Assembly (NCBI GenBank): GCA_003153055.1
Contig: PMBV01000324.1
Location: 1 to 6,265, forward strand
DNA length: 6,265 bases
Source of the DNA: Myxococcales bacterium
GTDB lineage: Bacteria; Myxococcota; Myxococcia; Myxococcales; Myxococcaceae
Direction of reading: 5' to 3'
In this document: positions 6,146-6,265 of the stretch, one piece after another
Layout: every line of letters starts with the position of its first letter
How positions within the stretch are numbered: the stretch's first letter is position 1
The notes under the pieces: model-generated
What the model was told of the DNA's origin: nothing
Databases searched by the model: none
The model's input: the letters and a program-made list of their open reading frames with translations, nothing else
Position numbers and translations under genes: made by a program

Positions 6146-6239
6146 TCCGTGCTCCCGCCTTTACTGCCAGTTCCCGTTGTCCCACGCCAATGTATCCCAA
6201 TTGCTATTCGTGGCTGAGCCTCCGCCAGCGCCACCGCCC
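6092..6239 (-). repeat. Direct repeat J, copy 2
   Basis: 148-bp partner of 3221-3367, covering the first codons of the fibre gene, its ribosome site, the stop of the preceding gene and one Gly-rich repeat unit. The coding features are intact here (TGG-CAG-TAA end, GGGAG ribosome site), so this copy looks closer to the ancestral arrangement than copy 1. Confidence 0.8.
6152..6156 (-). promoter_or_regulatory. Ribosome-binding site of the fibre gene
   Basis: GGGAG with a 6-base spacer to ATG 6145 decides this start. The aligned position in repeat J copy 1 (3281-3285) reads GGATG, so the glycosyltransferase has a weaker site at the same place. Confidence 0.65.
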
Positions 6240-6265
6240 GCTGAGCCTCCGCCAGCGCCACCGCC
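6161..6265 (-). CDS. C-terminus of a Gly-rich secreted protein (partial)
   Basis: Only the last 34 codons and the TAA stop (6163-6161) are in the window. They encode two (GGGAGGGSA) units, then TNSNWDTLAWDNGNWQ. The tail has Trp every fifth residue (WDTLA, WDNGN, WQ) and closely matches the end of the Cys-rich/Gly-rich protein at 3295-3683. By comparison with that copy, the missing upstream part should contain a signal peptide and an eight-cysteine domain. It ends 15 bp before the fibre gene start and is probably in the same transcript. The function of the tail is unknown; surface attachment or sorting is a guess. Confidence 0.7.
   Translation of the reverse strand, partial: GGGAGGGSAGGGAGGGSATNSNWDTLAWDNGNWQ
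6213..6265 (-). repeat. 27-bp tandem repeats, second array (cut by window edge)
   Basis: Two copies of the 27-bp unit (6213-6239 and 6240-6265, the last missing one base at the edge), identical to each other as far as visible and closely similar to the units at 3341-3433. They encode the same Gly/Ser/Ala linker on the - strand. Confidence 0.8.

Noticed and set aside
1..6265. CRISPR array, tRNA/rRNA genes, transposase
   Set aside because: The only short repeats are contiguous 27-bp coding units without spacers; no cloverleaf, rRNA-like stretch or DDE/HUH transposase motif was seen.

Overview
The window looks like a chromosomal segment of a high-GC delta-proteobacterium-type organism, most likely a myxobacterium (Myxococcota). 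The basis is moderate-to-high GC with GC-rich third codon positions, a secreted Cys-rich protein with the C..GGDCPSGQVCD..C pattern common in that group, (GGGSAGGGA)n Gly-rich tails, and a tail-fibre-like secreted protein with the LPYxFxAGTxAKASEVNxNF signature. This is inference from family resemblance, not from a marker gene.

Layout. The left edge (1-912, + strand) holds the 3' part of a small helical protein of unknown function, then an intact HD-domain phosphohydrolase of the YfbR/HDDC2 type. Everything from 918 to the right edge reads on the - strand and forms a candidate operon. In transcription order it contains: the C-terminus of a Gly-rich protein (6265-6161, cut by the window edge); a secreted coiled-coil/beta-head tail-fibre-like protein (6145-5405); an 11-TM membrane protein of GT-C-like architecture (5336-3846); a Cys-rich/Gly-rich secreted protein that seems broken by a one-base frameshift (3683-3295); a GT39-family membrane glycosyltransferase (3274-1163); and a truncated repeat that ends a few bases from the HD gene stop.

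The main observation is that the - strand block is a degenerate tandem cassette array. Two separate pieces are each present twice in direct orientation. A block of about 150 bp ('S', 3655-3804 and 918-1067) lies after each membrane-protein gene and contains the start of a signal-peptide ORF. A block of about 147 bp ('J', 6092-6239 and 3221-3367) covers the Gly-rich tail, the stop codon, the ribosome-binding region and the first codons (MRSxxRNAIL) of the next gene. The inferred unit is [S, signal peptide, Cys-rich and Gly-rich protein] - [MRSxxRNAIL secreted fibre] - [polytopic membrane protein]. In the downstream unit the fibre is gone and its leader is fused onto the glycosyltransferase. The third S copy expected for the upstream unit would lie just beyond the right edge.

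How the genes may work together (inference): secreted fibre-like and Gly-rich surface proteins are made together with a GT39 enzyme and a second multi-spanning membrane protein, which suggests a variable, glycosylated cell-surface structure. The HD nucleotidase on the opposite strand is probably unrelated housekeeping and marks one edge of the array. No tRNA, rRNA, CRISPR, transposase or strong intrinsic terminator was recognised.
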